From positions 18,012,001 through 18,076,000 of the forward strand of contig NW_023503493.1 of the NCBI RefSeq assembly GCF_014529535.1: DNA of 64,000 bases, written 5' to 3'. The notes beneath the pieces are model-generated. The model saw only the letters and a list, made by a program, of their open reading frames with translations, had not been told where the DNA came from and did not search any database. Origin of the DNA: Bradysia coprophila. Its lineage: Eukaryota > Arthropoda > Insecta > Diptera > Sciaridae. Shown one piece after another: positions 32,604 through 45,200 of the stretch. Each line of letters starts with the position of its first letter. Position 1 is the first letter of the stretch. The translations under genes and the position numbers were made by a program.

Positions 32604-33579
32604 TGCGTAGCTTTTGTGGTCTTCTTCGGTTCGATTAAATTGAATAATATTTTTTGGTGTGAAATTTTGATGTGTGAAAATATCACGAATGACAGATGTG
32701 ACACTTATGCTCCGATTTGACAGACGATTTTTTTTCGTCAAGTTGGCTTCCCTTTTACGTTACGATATTATGGACGGCTCCATTTTTCAGAATTTTTATG
32801 GTTCTTAGAATTCTATAAATTGTTCGTAGTTTTCGACTAATAAAGACACCAAACCCAATTCTTGATTTGGTAATGGTGGTTGACATCTATGAGAAATCCG
32901 TCCGATCAACTGACAATCATTACATGCTACATGAGTCTTTGCTCACTTGTCGAATCGTTCTGAAAATTCGACGACGTGAGTATCAACGACTTCCTGAAGA
33001 AAACTCAGGAACTCACCATTTCTTCAGGAAGTCGTCGTTTCGTCAGGAAGTGGTTGATTCTTCTTGTCGTTTCTTCAGGAAATCGCATTTTCCTAACATT
33101 TTGTAAAAGGAATATTCCTTTTACAAAAAGTAGAAAGCTGAAGAAACGGCGACAAGAATCTATGAGTTCCTGAAGAAGTGACGACTTTCTGAACAAACGG
33201 TGGGCTCCTTCGCCGTTTTTTCTGGAAGTCGTCGATACTAATGTCGTCGAATTTTCAGGACAATACTTGTCGATGGGACAAAAATGGTGGAAATGACTTC
33301 GTCTAGGATCGGTAAACTTCTCAGGAGCTACTATTATCATTTGTTCCACTGTTACTTAATTGAGACACCTAGGAGAGGCATTCTTTTTTCAAATCTTAGC
33401 AGGGCATTCGGTCGGTAATCAGAAAATAAAAAAAAAGTTTTTAATTTTCTCTTCAAAATATTTTAATTTTAAAAGAACTGTCTTGAACAAAGTTATTTTT
33501 TGCGGTTGCGTTGAGGTCATTCTGAAAAGGATTAAAAGGACCCAAAGTTAGAACCGAATTCGTGAGCACCTTCAATTTG
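32604..33579. other. Intergenic region with a large imperfect palindrome
   Basis: About 32985-33245 is rich in inverted TTCTTCAGGAA-type segments around an exact 30-bp palindrome at 33099-33128 (TTTTGTAAAAGG...CCTTTTACAAAA). ATTCTTCTTGTCG on the left pairs with CGACAAGAAT on the right. Otherwise no gene is seen. It covers the B17 upstream region and the THOC2 3' flank. Confidence 0.6.
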
Positions 33580-36500
33580 TCACTTACTTTCTCTTTTGCG
33601 GCTGACCTTTTTCTCCTTACGAACATCACCATCGTCCCAAGACTTCTCCTTTTTGTCTTTCGATTTTGTTGTCCGCTCCTTTTTCGTGTCGTCGAAAATG
33701 ATCGGCCCATCGTCCAGTGATTTCTTCAACGAACTGTCCACTTTACGACGCTTCACTTCTGAAAAGGAACAAATCCCGATTAGGTACCGATCGGACACCG
33801 AAAATCATGTTGCTCAATGCACATATACCTCTGTCATGATCGGGAGATTCTTGACGTCGATTCGTTGAACCGTTGCTTGAATTTGAAATCGAACTTAGAT
33901 CTCTGTCACGTTCACGGTCGGTTGGTTCATATTGATCGGTCGTGTAGTAACGATCATTCGTTGCCAAGTCATAGTAGTTTGTTGCGGGTGAAGCAGTTTT
34001 TCTATCGCGACGCTTCTCGCTGCGATCTCTGTCCCTCTTTCGCGTCTCGATTTCTTTTTCCTCCTTTTCTCGTTGCTTTTCTTCGCGTTTCTGCTCTTTC
34101 GACGATTTTTTGTCCAACACAACGACAGGCGGTTCCTGAACTTTGCCATTGCTTTCTCTTTCTTTTTTGACTTCCTTTTCGGCGGGCGCAGCGATCGGTT
34201 TGATCTTTTTCTCCACAACCGGCTCTTTAGGTTCCGTCGCGTTACCATTAACGGATGGTTTTGATGTCTCCGCAACCTCTTTATTTGGTTTGTCTGCAAC
34301 TTGATGGAACTGCGACTCGTGTACCATGTCTGCCGATCTCGTTTTCAATTGTCCGATGTAACTGGATGCTAAGACGAATAGATCTTGTCGTTTGTTCTTT
34401 TCTTCTTCGCGCACCTTTTCCACCTTGCGTTCAATGATTTGTGCCAACTTCACCAGCATCGGGAAATGCGGTAAAATGCGCATAAGAATGATCAATGCGT
34501 TCCGAATTTGCATGTAGTCCTTGGACTCTAAGCAGAAAACCATCGCTTTCGTTATCTTGTAATGCCATTTGTGACAGACGTGTCGGTAATTTTCATATCC
34601 AACGTGATCGTTAGCTTCGGAAAACTGCAAAAAATAATCAGAAATTTGGTTAGTGCATCCAACAATGTAACAAACGTAAAACTCACCTGATTGCTGACTC
34701 GGAATTTCGTGACGAAGCCAGGGAAATTTGCACATTCGCTGTTGAATGTTTGCGAAGATTTGTGCCATCTCATAACAGTTTCCAGCATTGCACACAAAAA
34801 TCTGCCGTAACGAGTTGCTTCGTTCTCGGTACATGATGTGACTGAATAGGTAATATCGCAAAATATCTGGAAAATGAAAGTGATTTCGTTTAGGGTCCCG
34901 TCGACTACTCCAGTCAGTCGTCAAAACTAGGGAATAAAGTACTTACTCTGTCATAGCACAGGAGGGTCGAGAAATTGGCTGTTTTCAAGGTATGTATCGT
35001 ATGCACAAATTTTGCGCAGTATACAGCATCCATGGCAGTAAAAGTGCATCTGTGAAGCATCAAACGGTAGGTCAACATAAGAACATGTAATGAAAGCTTT
35101 CAAATATGCGATCGATAGAGACTCTCGTGATGATTTTCGAAAACTCTACTTTGATTAACATTGAATTCTCTGAAAATTACCTGGGAAACAGACACAACTG
35201 CAAGAACTGTGTTATGGTCTCATTCTTGGCAGACTTTGCCGATCTGGACAAAAACCAACTGTCTTTTTCCTGATTCAACCGATGCATGATCTTCTCAACG
35301 TGATCGGTTTGCTTTTTCCGTTCATCCTGTAACTTATCGATCAACGCTAGGTAACGTTCCTGCTCCTTGCGGCCTTTGGATAAGTTCTGTAAAATGTTCT
35401 CGATAAGATATCGGTTTGCTTGACCGGCAAAGAAGACTTCACTTACCATATCTTTCGAGTCCAAAACGCTCAGCGATTGTTCCTTTATTTTCTGTATTTC
35501 TTTCTGGTAACTGTCCACCGGGACAAGGAGATCGTACATACTCAACGACCAGAATGTGACCAAAAACTGTGGGCTAATATCTTCCCATACTTTGGATGGA
35601 TGTAATGGACGAACGGATTCAACGATCGGTGATATTATTGCCGATGTTGCCTCTAAATACTTTTCCTGCTTTTGTACCGTTGACAATTTCTTTGTACTTG
35701 TGTCAGCCTTACGAAGTTGATCATACTTTTGCTACAAGAATTTCATTTAGTCATTAGCGACTGTAAAATGTCTGGTCTGAAACGCTATAAATTACTCACA
35801 TTGATCTGATGTGTGAACATTGGTCGAGCCAAAAAGAACGCTACGTCCGAATGTATGTGATACTCCTGCAACATGCTGTGAATCGATGGCAAACGCTCCA
35901 TATATTCATCGACTGAATATGTTGAGCCAAGGAATGTACCAAACTGCACCAGCGTATCTTGACATTGGTCGTACAGTTTTCCCACCAATTTCAAGTGGCT
36001 GTGAGCTGTTTCGCGATAAATCACACAGTGTTTCTGCTGTGCCATCAGCAGACACAATGTTACGGCTAAGTCATTGCTGGCAAGCGCTTCCTTGAGACGT
36101 AGTGACGATTTTTTCGTGTTGCGCACTTGACTGAAATATCCGGCCTGAATACAGGGAGTGGGAGATAGATGTGAAATTTTGTTGACTCGAGGCTAAAATG
36201 ATTCAAAATTTACTTCGCTGCGTAATAATTCACCGCCGGACATAGCATTCAACTGTTCCAAAGTCATCTCTTCGGTAGCTTCGATTCCAGTCATTTTTTG
36301 TACTACTTCCTTCAGTATCAGCAAATCCAAACTGGAAAATTACGAAAAGTCATTAGAACATCACAACCAACTATGACCAGAAATCGTTTATCGTTTACCT
36401 TTTATGTGATTTCAATTGATTTGCCACGTACTGCAGCAAGCCACTCAGTTCGATGTTGTACTTTTTATAGATGGAACCGCAGAAGTTCGCCGAACTTTGC

Positions 36501-39500
36501 AACCACATCGATATCGATGTACCGTCGTGCTTGAAACGATTTTTGTCAGCTTGTGCAAGTGCTTCGATAAGACAATATCCCAATACGTCATACGACAATG
36601 ATGTTAAATATTTGAGCGAATCGACGACCGGTCCAATCAAATTGTCGTAAATTTGAATTTGGATGAGAATCTACGAGAAGGGGGGCGAAAAATGGTTGAA
36701 TTGAACACAGTGCCGCAACAATACAACGAAAATATTTACGTAGTCAAACAAAAATCCGGGAGAACAGTGACTCAGCTTTCCGATGGATCGACCGACTGGT
36801 TTCACATTCTCCTTGCTCACTCTTTTCATCAGAGCTTTGATTTTCTTTTGTGCAGCTCCACGTCGTCGTATTAGCTTAGGATGCACCAAAAATGTGTCGT
36901 TCTTCCACCGGCCGTACAAGCTATATCTGTAACACGCAACGCATATATCAGTGTGTTTAGAATGTGTACAAGGGCTGGTGTGCTGCACGGAAACGAACCT
37001 GATGTGATATGGCAGAAATTTGACCACCGACCAAATCTCCTCGGCAACGCAACAGTTACATTCCATATACGACAGTGCGGGCAGTATTGACGAATCGAGA
37101 AGGGTCATGATGTCGAAATACAATAGCTCGTCGTCGGGTGTTTTTGGTGATGTTGATGGATCCACCGACATGTCCGTTAAAATGACTCGACACAGTCGAA
37201 CGAGCTTGTACAATAACACCGGATCGAGGAACAGCGACGGTCCCAGCTGAACAGCCATTGGAAACGCATTGACACGCAAATCGAACAAAGATTTTGCCTA
37301 GAACGGAAGTTTTTTGGTTTTCTTTTTTGTTTTCAGATATTTTCTCCTCCATTTGCATGGTGTCGAAATGGCCATTGAAATTCACCTGTGGCGTTGACAG
37401 TTTGTTTGTGTTGCTGGTGTAGATTCGTTCCTTTCGACTCGGTGTTACCGAACATTTGGATACGTAAACGGGATCGATGACGCGATGAATCAAATCGCAC
37501 AACGCGAGAGCAACATTTTCGCGTACCAAAACGGAATATTTTGGCAATTTTTCGATCAATTTCTGCGCAGTTTGCCAATCTCCGACGTGCAGCAGAGCCT
37601 CACATAAATTCCATTTTTGATTGGTGGCATATTTGTCCTGGAAATAATCAGTGATCGACGGTTGAGTTTCGATTTTTTTAAACTTTATTTTCGGTTGAGT
37701 TGTTTTGTGAAGGATGGGATAATTGGTGGCTCCAATAATGCATAAAACTGCGTTACATATCAAATTTGTTGCTCTGTTTTCGGTAAGCTTTTCATTAGTT
37801 TTAGTTTTCGTGTTGTTGTATTGGTCTGTACTGTACATCCAATTATATCCTACATACACCAGACCAGTGGATGTATTTTCTTACACCTCAAAGCCGTCGT
37901 TTGTGAAACATTTTGGATCGTTGATAATTCCTGTTGCTTACAGGATGATAACATATTAAAATCAGTGTCCAATATAACCTAGCCACATTCAATACTAGAG
38001 ATTTGATAGATGAGTTGTCTAATGTCACAGGTTTTGCAGGTTTTTTCTTGTCCAGAGTGAAAGTTATCGTATCGGCAAGTGGTTCTCAATAACCTACTCA
38101 AAACGTATATCACTTTTGTAGTGTTACTTTACATTTTAGGTGCTACAGCCCTTCAACGAAATTGATTTGATCGATAACATCAATGTAACGTTGCTTAAGT
38201 TAGAGTGGTCCTAATGTCGTTAACACACTAGCAATGCGATGCTGAGATCGAAAACTACGCTGCGTTTTCCATTGTACTCTGATATGTAGCATAAACAATG
38301 GAAATCGCAGCATAATTGCTGATCTCAGCAAAGCAAAGTGCTTTGGTCTTTGCTCATCGATCGTTTTTGATAAGAAATCGCTTTCAGATAAGATTCATTA
38401 AAATACCAGTAACATTACTACTGTCATTTGAACTATCGTTAATATGTAAATTTACTATTATTTCGTGATGCATGCCAGCATTTCAAGTTTGGTTTTATCT
38501 CGTTTGAGTCGTGTGGAACCTTCAGTTGTACCTGACGTAAGGACTAACATTTTCCATAACCAAGTAAACTCTATTCATTGAAAATCTCGTTCAAACCTGT
38601 GGTGCATGAGAAGAGATTGACAGTTGATTTATTGTGGATGATATCGACGAAAAATTCAATTGAAATTAGGACTGAAAAATTTAGTCAAACTAGGATGACA
38701 ATAAATGAATTTTAGATGTAGGAAAGCTCTTCCTTGAAGTGGAATGTCATTTTCTTTTTATTCATTAATTTAATCTCTTTGCCTCAACATTTACGGCAAA
38801 AAGCACTAAGAGCATTAACGGGAAGTTCGAAGATCAGTAAACGTAAAGCCTGATCTCGTTAACATGGCTTCATTTCCAAGCTGTGAGGTCATACTACCTT
38901 CAAATTTTTGTACAAGCCTGAATTAAGTTCAGGTCTGTCCTGATTAGTATATTAGGGTTTCATGTCATACACGGTCAGGTGACAGCAAATAAACAGAAAA
39001 AGAAAGTGTGGACAGAAATAGTCAGGCTTATAAATAGGTAGCCGCTTTTGAGGAGTGGGGTCTTGCTATAAAAAGATTCTCTCCGACTATGTGGTCCAAT
39101 AAAACGTTTCCTTACCCAACAAAAATCAATCTTTACATTCCCCTTTACCCTCTGGAATTCAAACTGTGGCTTTTGCTATTCTTTACCAAAAACGACTAGA
39201 GTCAGCCCTACAGGTAAACTTGTCCCATTTGTGCTGGTTTGATGGAATCAAAATTACTTTGCGCAAAAATTAAAAATGAAAAATAATTTTGGCTTACGAC
39301 AGCATGCATAACAACCCAATAAACGATCATCATAATGCAGTGGCGCTCCGACATTTTGAGTGTATCACTGCTTCGAATTCGGCACGTTTGTCAGGTAGTG
39401 TACATATTACAAGTTGCTGCGTCCTTCCATCGCATTTGCTTCTCTTCGATTCACATAAAATGAACACTTCACTTGATTTTAATCAATCGTTCGAGTCTTG

Positions 39501-42500
39501 TAATGTCAATTGATTCACAAAATTTAGTGCACTTATTGTCTGTTTATCGGTGTCATTGAACTTTGTTGTTTATTCGCCGACGTTGATTCCACGGTATCGT
39601 TTCAGTGTCTTGCGTTTCAGTGACGTATTTTTCGCTTTTCTGGTCCCATTTTGAACAGGTACAGCTGTGTTATTCGGTGCTGGTATGCATTTCATTTGAA
39701 TCAATTTTCTTTGTATCGCATGTCTCTGCTTTTATATCTTATTAATCCATTTGTCTTGTCCAAATCGATTTTAAGTGTTTGTTAAGTGGTAAATGACCAT
39801 TGGGTTGTGATAGTGTGTGTCTACTTATTCTGGCCGTGACATCCGTTTAATAACTTTGCGTAAGTAATGCAATTTGTAGCATTCGCCCATAACTAACAAA
39901 CACCCAGCTATGACACTCGTTCGAAATTTCAGCATCCAGTTGTTTGCGCCATAATACTTTCTATTCAACTGCTTGTGTTCTGTGATAGCAAATAACTTGT
40001 GTGGTATCGTCGAATCCTTCGGATTTTGTTATTACTGGCATATTGGATCGACTGCCTCGAATTGCTCTTTCTACATTCTCAGTACAAATTTCAGTTCTTC
40101 CATCTGGACCAACAAATCTTCGTCTCTTGTTTTAACATTGAGTCGCTTTTATCGATACCATCAAAAAATCAGCCGAATGAGCTCAGATAGTTTACAGTGT
40201 ATCGGCGTCCAAGACACGCACATTACTATGATCCGCGCAATATTATCCAAACATCGAGACCACAACGAAACGAAAACTACACTTTCCGAATGGCTTAACA
40301 CGATTAGAGCACACAAATTTGGTTTTTGAATTGGCGCAGCGCAGATTTTTATGCAGATTTATGGCAGTCAAAAATAGTAATCCGAAAAAAGTATTTACGT
40401 CATTTTCCTCTTTTTCCACTTCCGCTTCCGGTTCTTTATTGTTGTTGTTGATCGAAATAACGTTCAGCTTGCGAACGTACTCCTTTGCATCATCTAAATC
40501 TGTTTCCCAGTCAATTTGGATGCTTTTGTCAGTTGGACTTAACTGGAATTGTGAAAAAGTGCACCGTTAATTGTGAAACATTCGGCGAATCAAAATTCGC
40601 ATCTTCATTACCCATGAGTATATATCGTCCAAAGAAATAATTTTACTCTGGAGCAGCAGTGCCGTGATGACATACAACGAGGATGGTGTCTTGCTGTCAG
40701 AGAAGTGGCGATATTTGTATCCGAGCACCTCGCAAATGATGTTACCATTCGGCATGTACGCTTTGAGCAAACCAATGAACAGTTTGTTTTGTTCGGGACG
40801 TGTTTCGAATGACTCCAAAATTATGTCAAGCACACGATTCGGGTCCAAATTGAAGCAGCCTTTAAAAACATAAAAAATTTTTCACTTACGTTGCCTTTGA
40901 AGTCGGAAATGTGGTAAAACAACTTACCAATCAGCGATGTGATAATTTTCAATAAATGATCGACTGATACATTGGTTGTGGGATCTTGATTGAGTTCGGT
41001 TATCAATTTTGCGTAGCCTTCGCTCTCTTCACGGAACAAATTGAATCTTCTCTGTTTGTAGCTAAGTAATAAAATGTTTGAAATATTCGTTTTCCATTCG
41101 TTTTTGGAACGGCTAGCCATCGACAAAAATGACAGAACAGGGCGATGAGCCCGCTCCCAGAACATAATCTATGTTAAAAATTGAAATTAATGCAGCAGTT
41201 ACAGCAGTGACACGCTAGCCGTTCGGGAAAGGTTTAAATAAAAGAATGAGAGGGTCTAAATTGAGGCGAATTTGCGTAATTGAATGAGCTGGATAAGTAG
41301 CATGCGAGTTGCGAGTACATGAGAGTTGTTTTGATTTACAAAATCGATTTGCGATTCTGAAAAAATGGGGTGGTTGAAGAATGTCGATCAACTAACAATT
41401 TTCAAATGTAATTTTTCTCCGCTCAACACGTAGACCTTCAATTTTAACTACGGAGCTCCCTTCTTTAAGATTAAATAGAGCCCAGGCCTATGAGCAAACA
41501 ACTTCCCATTTTCAAGCTCAGTTCTAACGAAAATAAAATACAAAAACTTTGTCCCCATCCTGGGAAAATAATGAAGTAACGAAAGAAAAGTTTGATGTGA
41601 ACATTGAACTTACTATAGTTTGGTTTTGACCTTGATAAATTTCGTGTAAAACGTTTTGTTTTTGATGGTTCCAACGTCTTGAAGAGTGTCGATCTCCAAC
41701 CGTTCCTTCAACAATTTTTCCGATAGAAATTTCTCCACTTCTTTGATGATTTGGCAGAATGTGCCACGATCTGGCGCTCCATCTGTATTCAGTCCAGTCG
41801 ACGTTTCCGCATCCAATATACCAATGATGTCCAAAATAATTGATGGAAAATCAGTGTGCATCAACTGGTGATTAAGGTAATGATTTATTGACATAATCTC
41901 TGGTTACAGAATGCAAGAGTCAATTTACCGATATCTCTTGTAGTGTCGACAGCACCAAATCTTTTTTGATTAGTCCTTTGCATCCCAACGATAGGAGATC
42001 GTAGATCGCACGGAAAAATATGTTCTTCTTATCTGCTCCACAAAACAGTGGAGAGCTTTGACTCTTTACCAAAGTCGACAATTGTTTCTTGCTGTCGAAA
42101 GAAAGATGAATTATGAATGCGTCAATGAACCAAAATGCCGTGTTATATGCGACGAAATAGGATCTGAATCAGTCGTAGAAGTACAAACTATTGATATTCG
42201 ATTGAGCGATTGAATTTGTCGACCTTGACATTATGAGCTTTTTAGTTGAGTTTACACGGCACGATCAGCGTTCATTCGTATATGGGCGCTTATATTCATT
42301 GAGCTACAGTAGCTAGTAACTATTCTAGCTAATTCAGTCGTTCGTTGATTGCTGAAGTGATGAAATTTAAATAAAAATGGACAATATTTGAGAATATTCT
42401 CTAGGTACCGTCGTCAGAATACTGTAAAAATGGGAAATTTCCCAAGAAAATAAATCATTGCAAAATCGCCGTCCATAACCAAAACTTTCTAATATTTTGG

Positions 42501-43117
42501 TTTTGAGACGGTCTACAAACTGAAAAACTCCAAGTGTCTATTTTTGTAAACAACCAAGGCGATAAATCAAAAGACATTCGAAAATAGAACGATTTCGTTT
42601 GAACAATAAACGGATCCTCACTGTCGTTGTTCGATTATGAATATTTCGAGTAGATAAAATGATTTTTAAAATAAAAACAAAACATTGTAGGTATGTGTAT
42701 TTCGTCAAAGGTCGTAATTTAACACGCGTACGCATTATATACCAAGCTAAAGAAAATAGCGTAGCCAACAAAAGTAAACAAGTCAAGGTTTCGATAAGTA
42801 GCAGATTATCTTGCGGGAAGTGAAAATTATTGACAATCATACGGTAGGCATGATTAAAATGTGGAAGAAATCTTATTAAACAATAGATTTTGAACACAAT
42901 GCGTAATGTAATGTTTTACCAAGAAAAAAAAAACAAAGTCAATGACTGTCATTTCAATAGCTTTTTTCAGCGAAATCTCCCATTGTTTTCAATCAAATTC
43001 ATGACTCAATGGAAAATAAACACTTTGCGCATAAGGCGATCAACAAATATTTACTTACAAATCACTTTTTCCATTTCTTTCCCATAATTTTATAGCTTCA
43101 CATTTTTTCTCCGCCAT
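33580..43117 (-). CDS. THOC2: THO complex subunit 2
   Basis: Largest scaffold of the THO/TREX complex, which couples transcription to mRNA export in the nucleus. Eighteen phase-consistent exons: 43059-43117, 41929-42091, 41614-41864, 40928-41061, 40612-40859, 40399-40542, 37386-37637, 36999-37297, 36740-36926, 36399-36670, 36214-36331, 35800-36144, 35447-35731, 35181-35386, 34947-35049, 34687-34866, 33829-34624 and 33580-33758, giving 1406 residues. Blocks close to human THOC2 include [91 protein letters not shown] and FSTLLCYDR. The C-terminal 270 residues are Lys/Glu/Arg-rich, as in the family. Two introns are stop-free and a multiple of three. Start [16 protein letters not shown] matches the human N-terminus. 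Confidence 0.96.
37638..40398 (-). other. THOC2 intron 6 (2.76 kb)
   Basis: No nested gene seen. It holds an inverted-repeat element at about 38231-38340, with GCTGAGATC and CTACGCTGCGTTTTCCATTGT matched by ACAATGGAAATCGCAGCATA and GATCTCAGC; the core resembles the repeat at 29544-29696. Confidence 0.55.
38231..38340. repeat. Inverted-repeat element in THOC2 intron 6
   Basis: GATGCTGAGATC...GCTGCGTTTTCCATTGT and ACAATGGAAATCGCAGC...GATCTCAGC are imperfect reverse complements around a short loop. It is related by its TGCG/TTTCCATTGT core to 29544-29696. Confidence 0.65.
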
Positions 43118-44903
43118 TATATTACACTCTGCAACGGTATGGTACCCAACACTACGACCACTACCAATTCAAAGAAATTTTATTTTTGTCAAGTTGATTC
43201 CTCTTGTAACCCTTGCACAGCTGAAAATTTTTATGGAGATATTTTGACACTTCACACTTTTCTGATCAGCCAATCAGAATGCTTTATTTTCCCAGTGGTG
43301 TATTTTGTAAAGTGGCGGCCACTTTCGAATTGTCTTAATTCGATTTAAAATGAAAATTTAAAATCGATTTTGGTCATTAAAATTCTTTATTTGTTTGGGA
43401 GACGTTGTACTTTGGTTTGAAAAACAAGTTTAAAACACTACAGAGTCGATATATGCAAAAAAATATGTTGGAATGATAATTTGCGAAACTCTGATTTCAG
43501 AAAGGCGCTTAAATGTTTGAATATTACCCTGACATTTAAAATGTCAAAAACATCTTAATACAATTTCATTTGTACAGAATCATCTTTTTCACAAAACTGA
43601 ATTCTAGATTTTTAGAAATTTATTTGGAGGCATTCCACGACTATTTAAGTAAAGTCCAGGGTGCCGAAAGTTGACAAGCCGCAATTATTTTGAATGTGTT
43701 ATGGATAATCAGTCAAAAAAAACCCTTAAAGGGTAAATGTGACGCAAGTCCTTTATCTTACTTACAAAATAACTGATATCGCGTCGTACGCAAAAGTTGT
43801 ATCAACAAAAAATTGACCCAAAAAATGTGTGAAAGAAAATTTTACAAAAAGAAATTTGCGTCACAAGTGGCAGATGTTGAGGAACACCCGCCTGAAGTAG
43901 TTGCAAAAGAAGTTGCAAAATTCGTAAAAGGAAAATGTTTTTTGCGACAACTTTTGCAACTACTTCAAACGACTGGGAGCAACCCGAAGTAGTTGTGAAA
44001 GAAGTTGCAAAATTTGTAAAAGGAAAATATTTTTGCAACAAGTTTTGCAACTACTTCAAAAGGCTGTTCTATTCATTTAAAGTGTATTCGACTACATGAG
44101 AGTACAGCCTCTCTTTACATTTCAACGACTCTCTTATAGTGTATTTTTGACTCGGATGAAAAACGGTCATTACGGTCAAATAGAAAAGTTAAAGCCGAAG
44201 GCGATCCTTGCATTAGTAACGAGTGGTATCGTCTCGGTTTTATAATCATAGGTACATAGGTGGATCGAATCCGGATCGTGGAACTGTAAATTTTTACTTC
44301 GAATCATTCCACTTCAAGGTGTCCACATTCCCGGACAGCGGCAGGGAATATTTCGGACAGCAAGTACAATTTATCTCTGAAATGATAGTTTTTCGAAGCT
44401 AAAAATGACTAAGAAAATTCAACGCATCGATCGCGTACATAACAAAAGTTTTTTCTGTTGAGAACATGTGAAACGATGTGGAACAAAGGGGGGAACTGTA
44501 TGACGTAAAACTCATAAAAAGTTTAATAATTGTGTTGATTGTACACTTAAAAAGAAAAAAGGTTTTTAGAAGGTTTTTCCAAAGCTTTGAGCATAGGCTT
44601 AGCAACGACGAAAAATAATTGAAGACCTACGGTTCATACGCGGCAGAGTAAAATAAACCAGGCAGTAGTGGTTCATTTTCGAAACGTCAAATAAGTCAGT
44701 CCATACAAAATGAAAATAATGATAACAAAGGGAAAATTACAATCAGTTTTGGAATAGAAAATCAAACAGAAAAAATAGAAAAAATTATCTAATCTAGTCC
44801 GCGTCTAATCGAGGAAAACTAAAACATCTAGGTGCCCACTAGTCTTTCGATTCTCACCAACTATTTATACTCAGTTATGGTGGACCCAACCACATTTAGA
44901 CTG
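43118..44903. other. Intergenic between THOC2 and profilin, with a double hairpin
   Basis: Holds two tandem hairpins at 43894-43966 and 43986-44057 (listed separately). No other gene-like structure is seen. Confidence 0.45.
43894..44057. repeat. Two tandem 73-bp hairpin units
   Basis: Unit 1 (43894-43966) and unit 2 (43986-44057) each run GAAGTAGTTG...CAACTACTTC. Each contains AGAAGTTGCAAAAT and AAAAGGAAAAT, and the two are about 90% alike. The imperfect palindrome in each would fold into a stable stem. Confidence 0.8.
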
Positions 44904-45200
44904 TCAATCATGACTTAATTGTATTCTGTTGAGTGGCGAGTTTCTTTGATAATTCGTAGTCATTTTCGGCAGGTAAAAGATCGCATTACGTCTAGTCGTT
45001 CTCACTAGTTCACGATACGAGAGTCTTAGCGACGTGTCAACATGCTTGTGGACGATCTTGTAGAGCATAATCTCATCGTTCTCCAATCGCCTCGATTCAA
45101 GTGAGTGCATTTTCAGATACTTCAACCGCATAGGATACTTAGGCCGCGGATTAGCAATCTGGAATAAGGGTCCTAATACACTGGATGAAAATGAACTCAA
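44904..45200 (-). pseudogene. Non-LTR retrotransposon reverse transcriptase remnant (C-terminal end)
   Basis: A 98-residue frame ending in a natural stop. It reads YPMRLKYLKMHSLESRRLEN, then DEIMLYKIVHKHVD, then TRRNAIFYLPK and TNYQRNSPLNR. The pattern of RL..L...SLE.RR..., D....YKI.H..., and TRRN...TNYQRNS-N is the familiar tail past the RT domain of Jockey/CR1-type elements. Nothing upstream resembles the catalytic RT core, so it is a 5'-truncated copy. Confidence 0.72.

Noticed and set aside
33817-34437. Plus-strand frames over the THOC2 tail
   Set aside because: Antisense shadows of the Lys/Glu-rich THOC2 C-terminus.
40821-41165. Extension of the THOC2 exon upstream to 41165
   Set aside because: The acceptor at 41062 gives KTKLY|YKQRRF in phase, matching human KTKLFYKQ. 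The extension has no counterpart.
43894-44057. microRNA genes
   Set aside because: Stem size is plausible, but the duplicated simple sequence and lack of any known seed or expression evidence make a repeat more likely.
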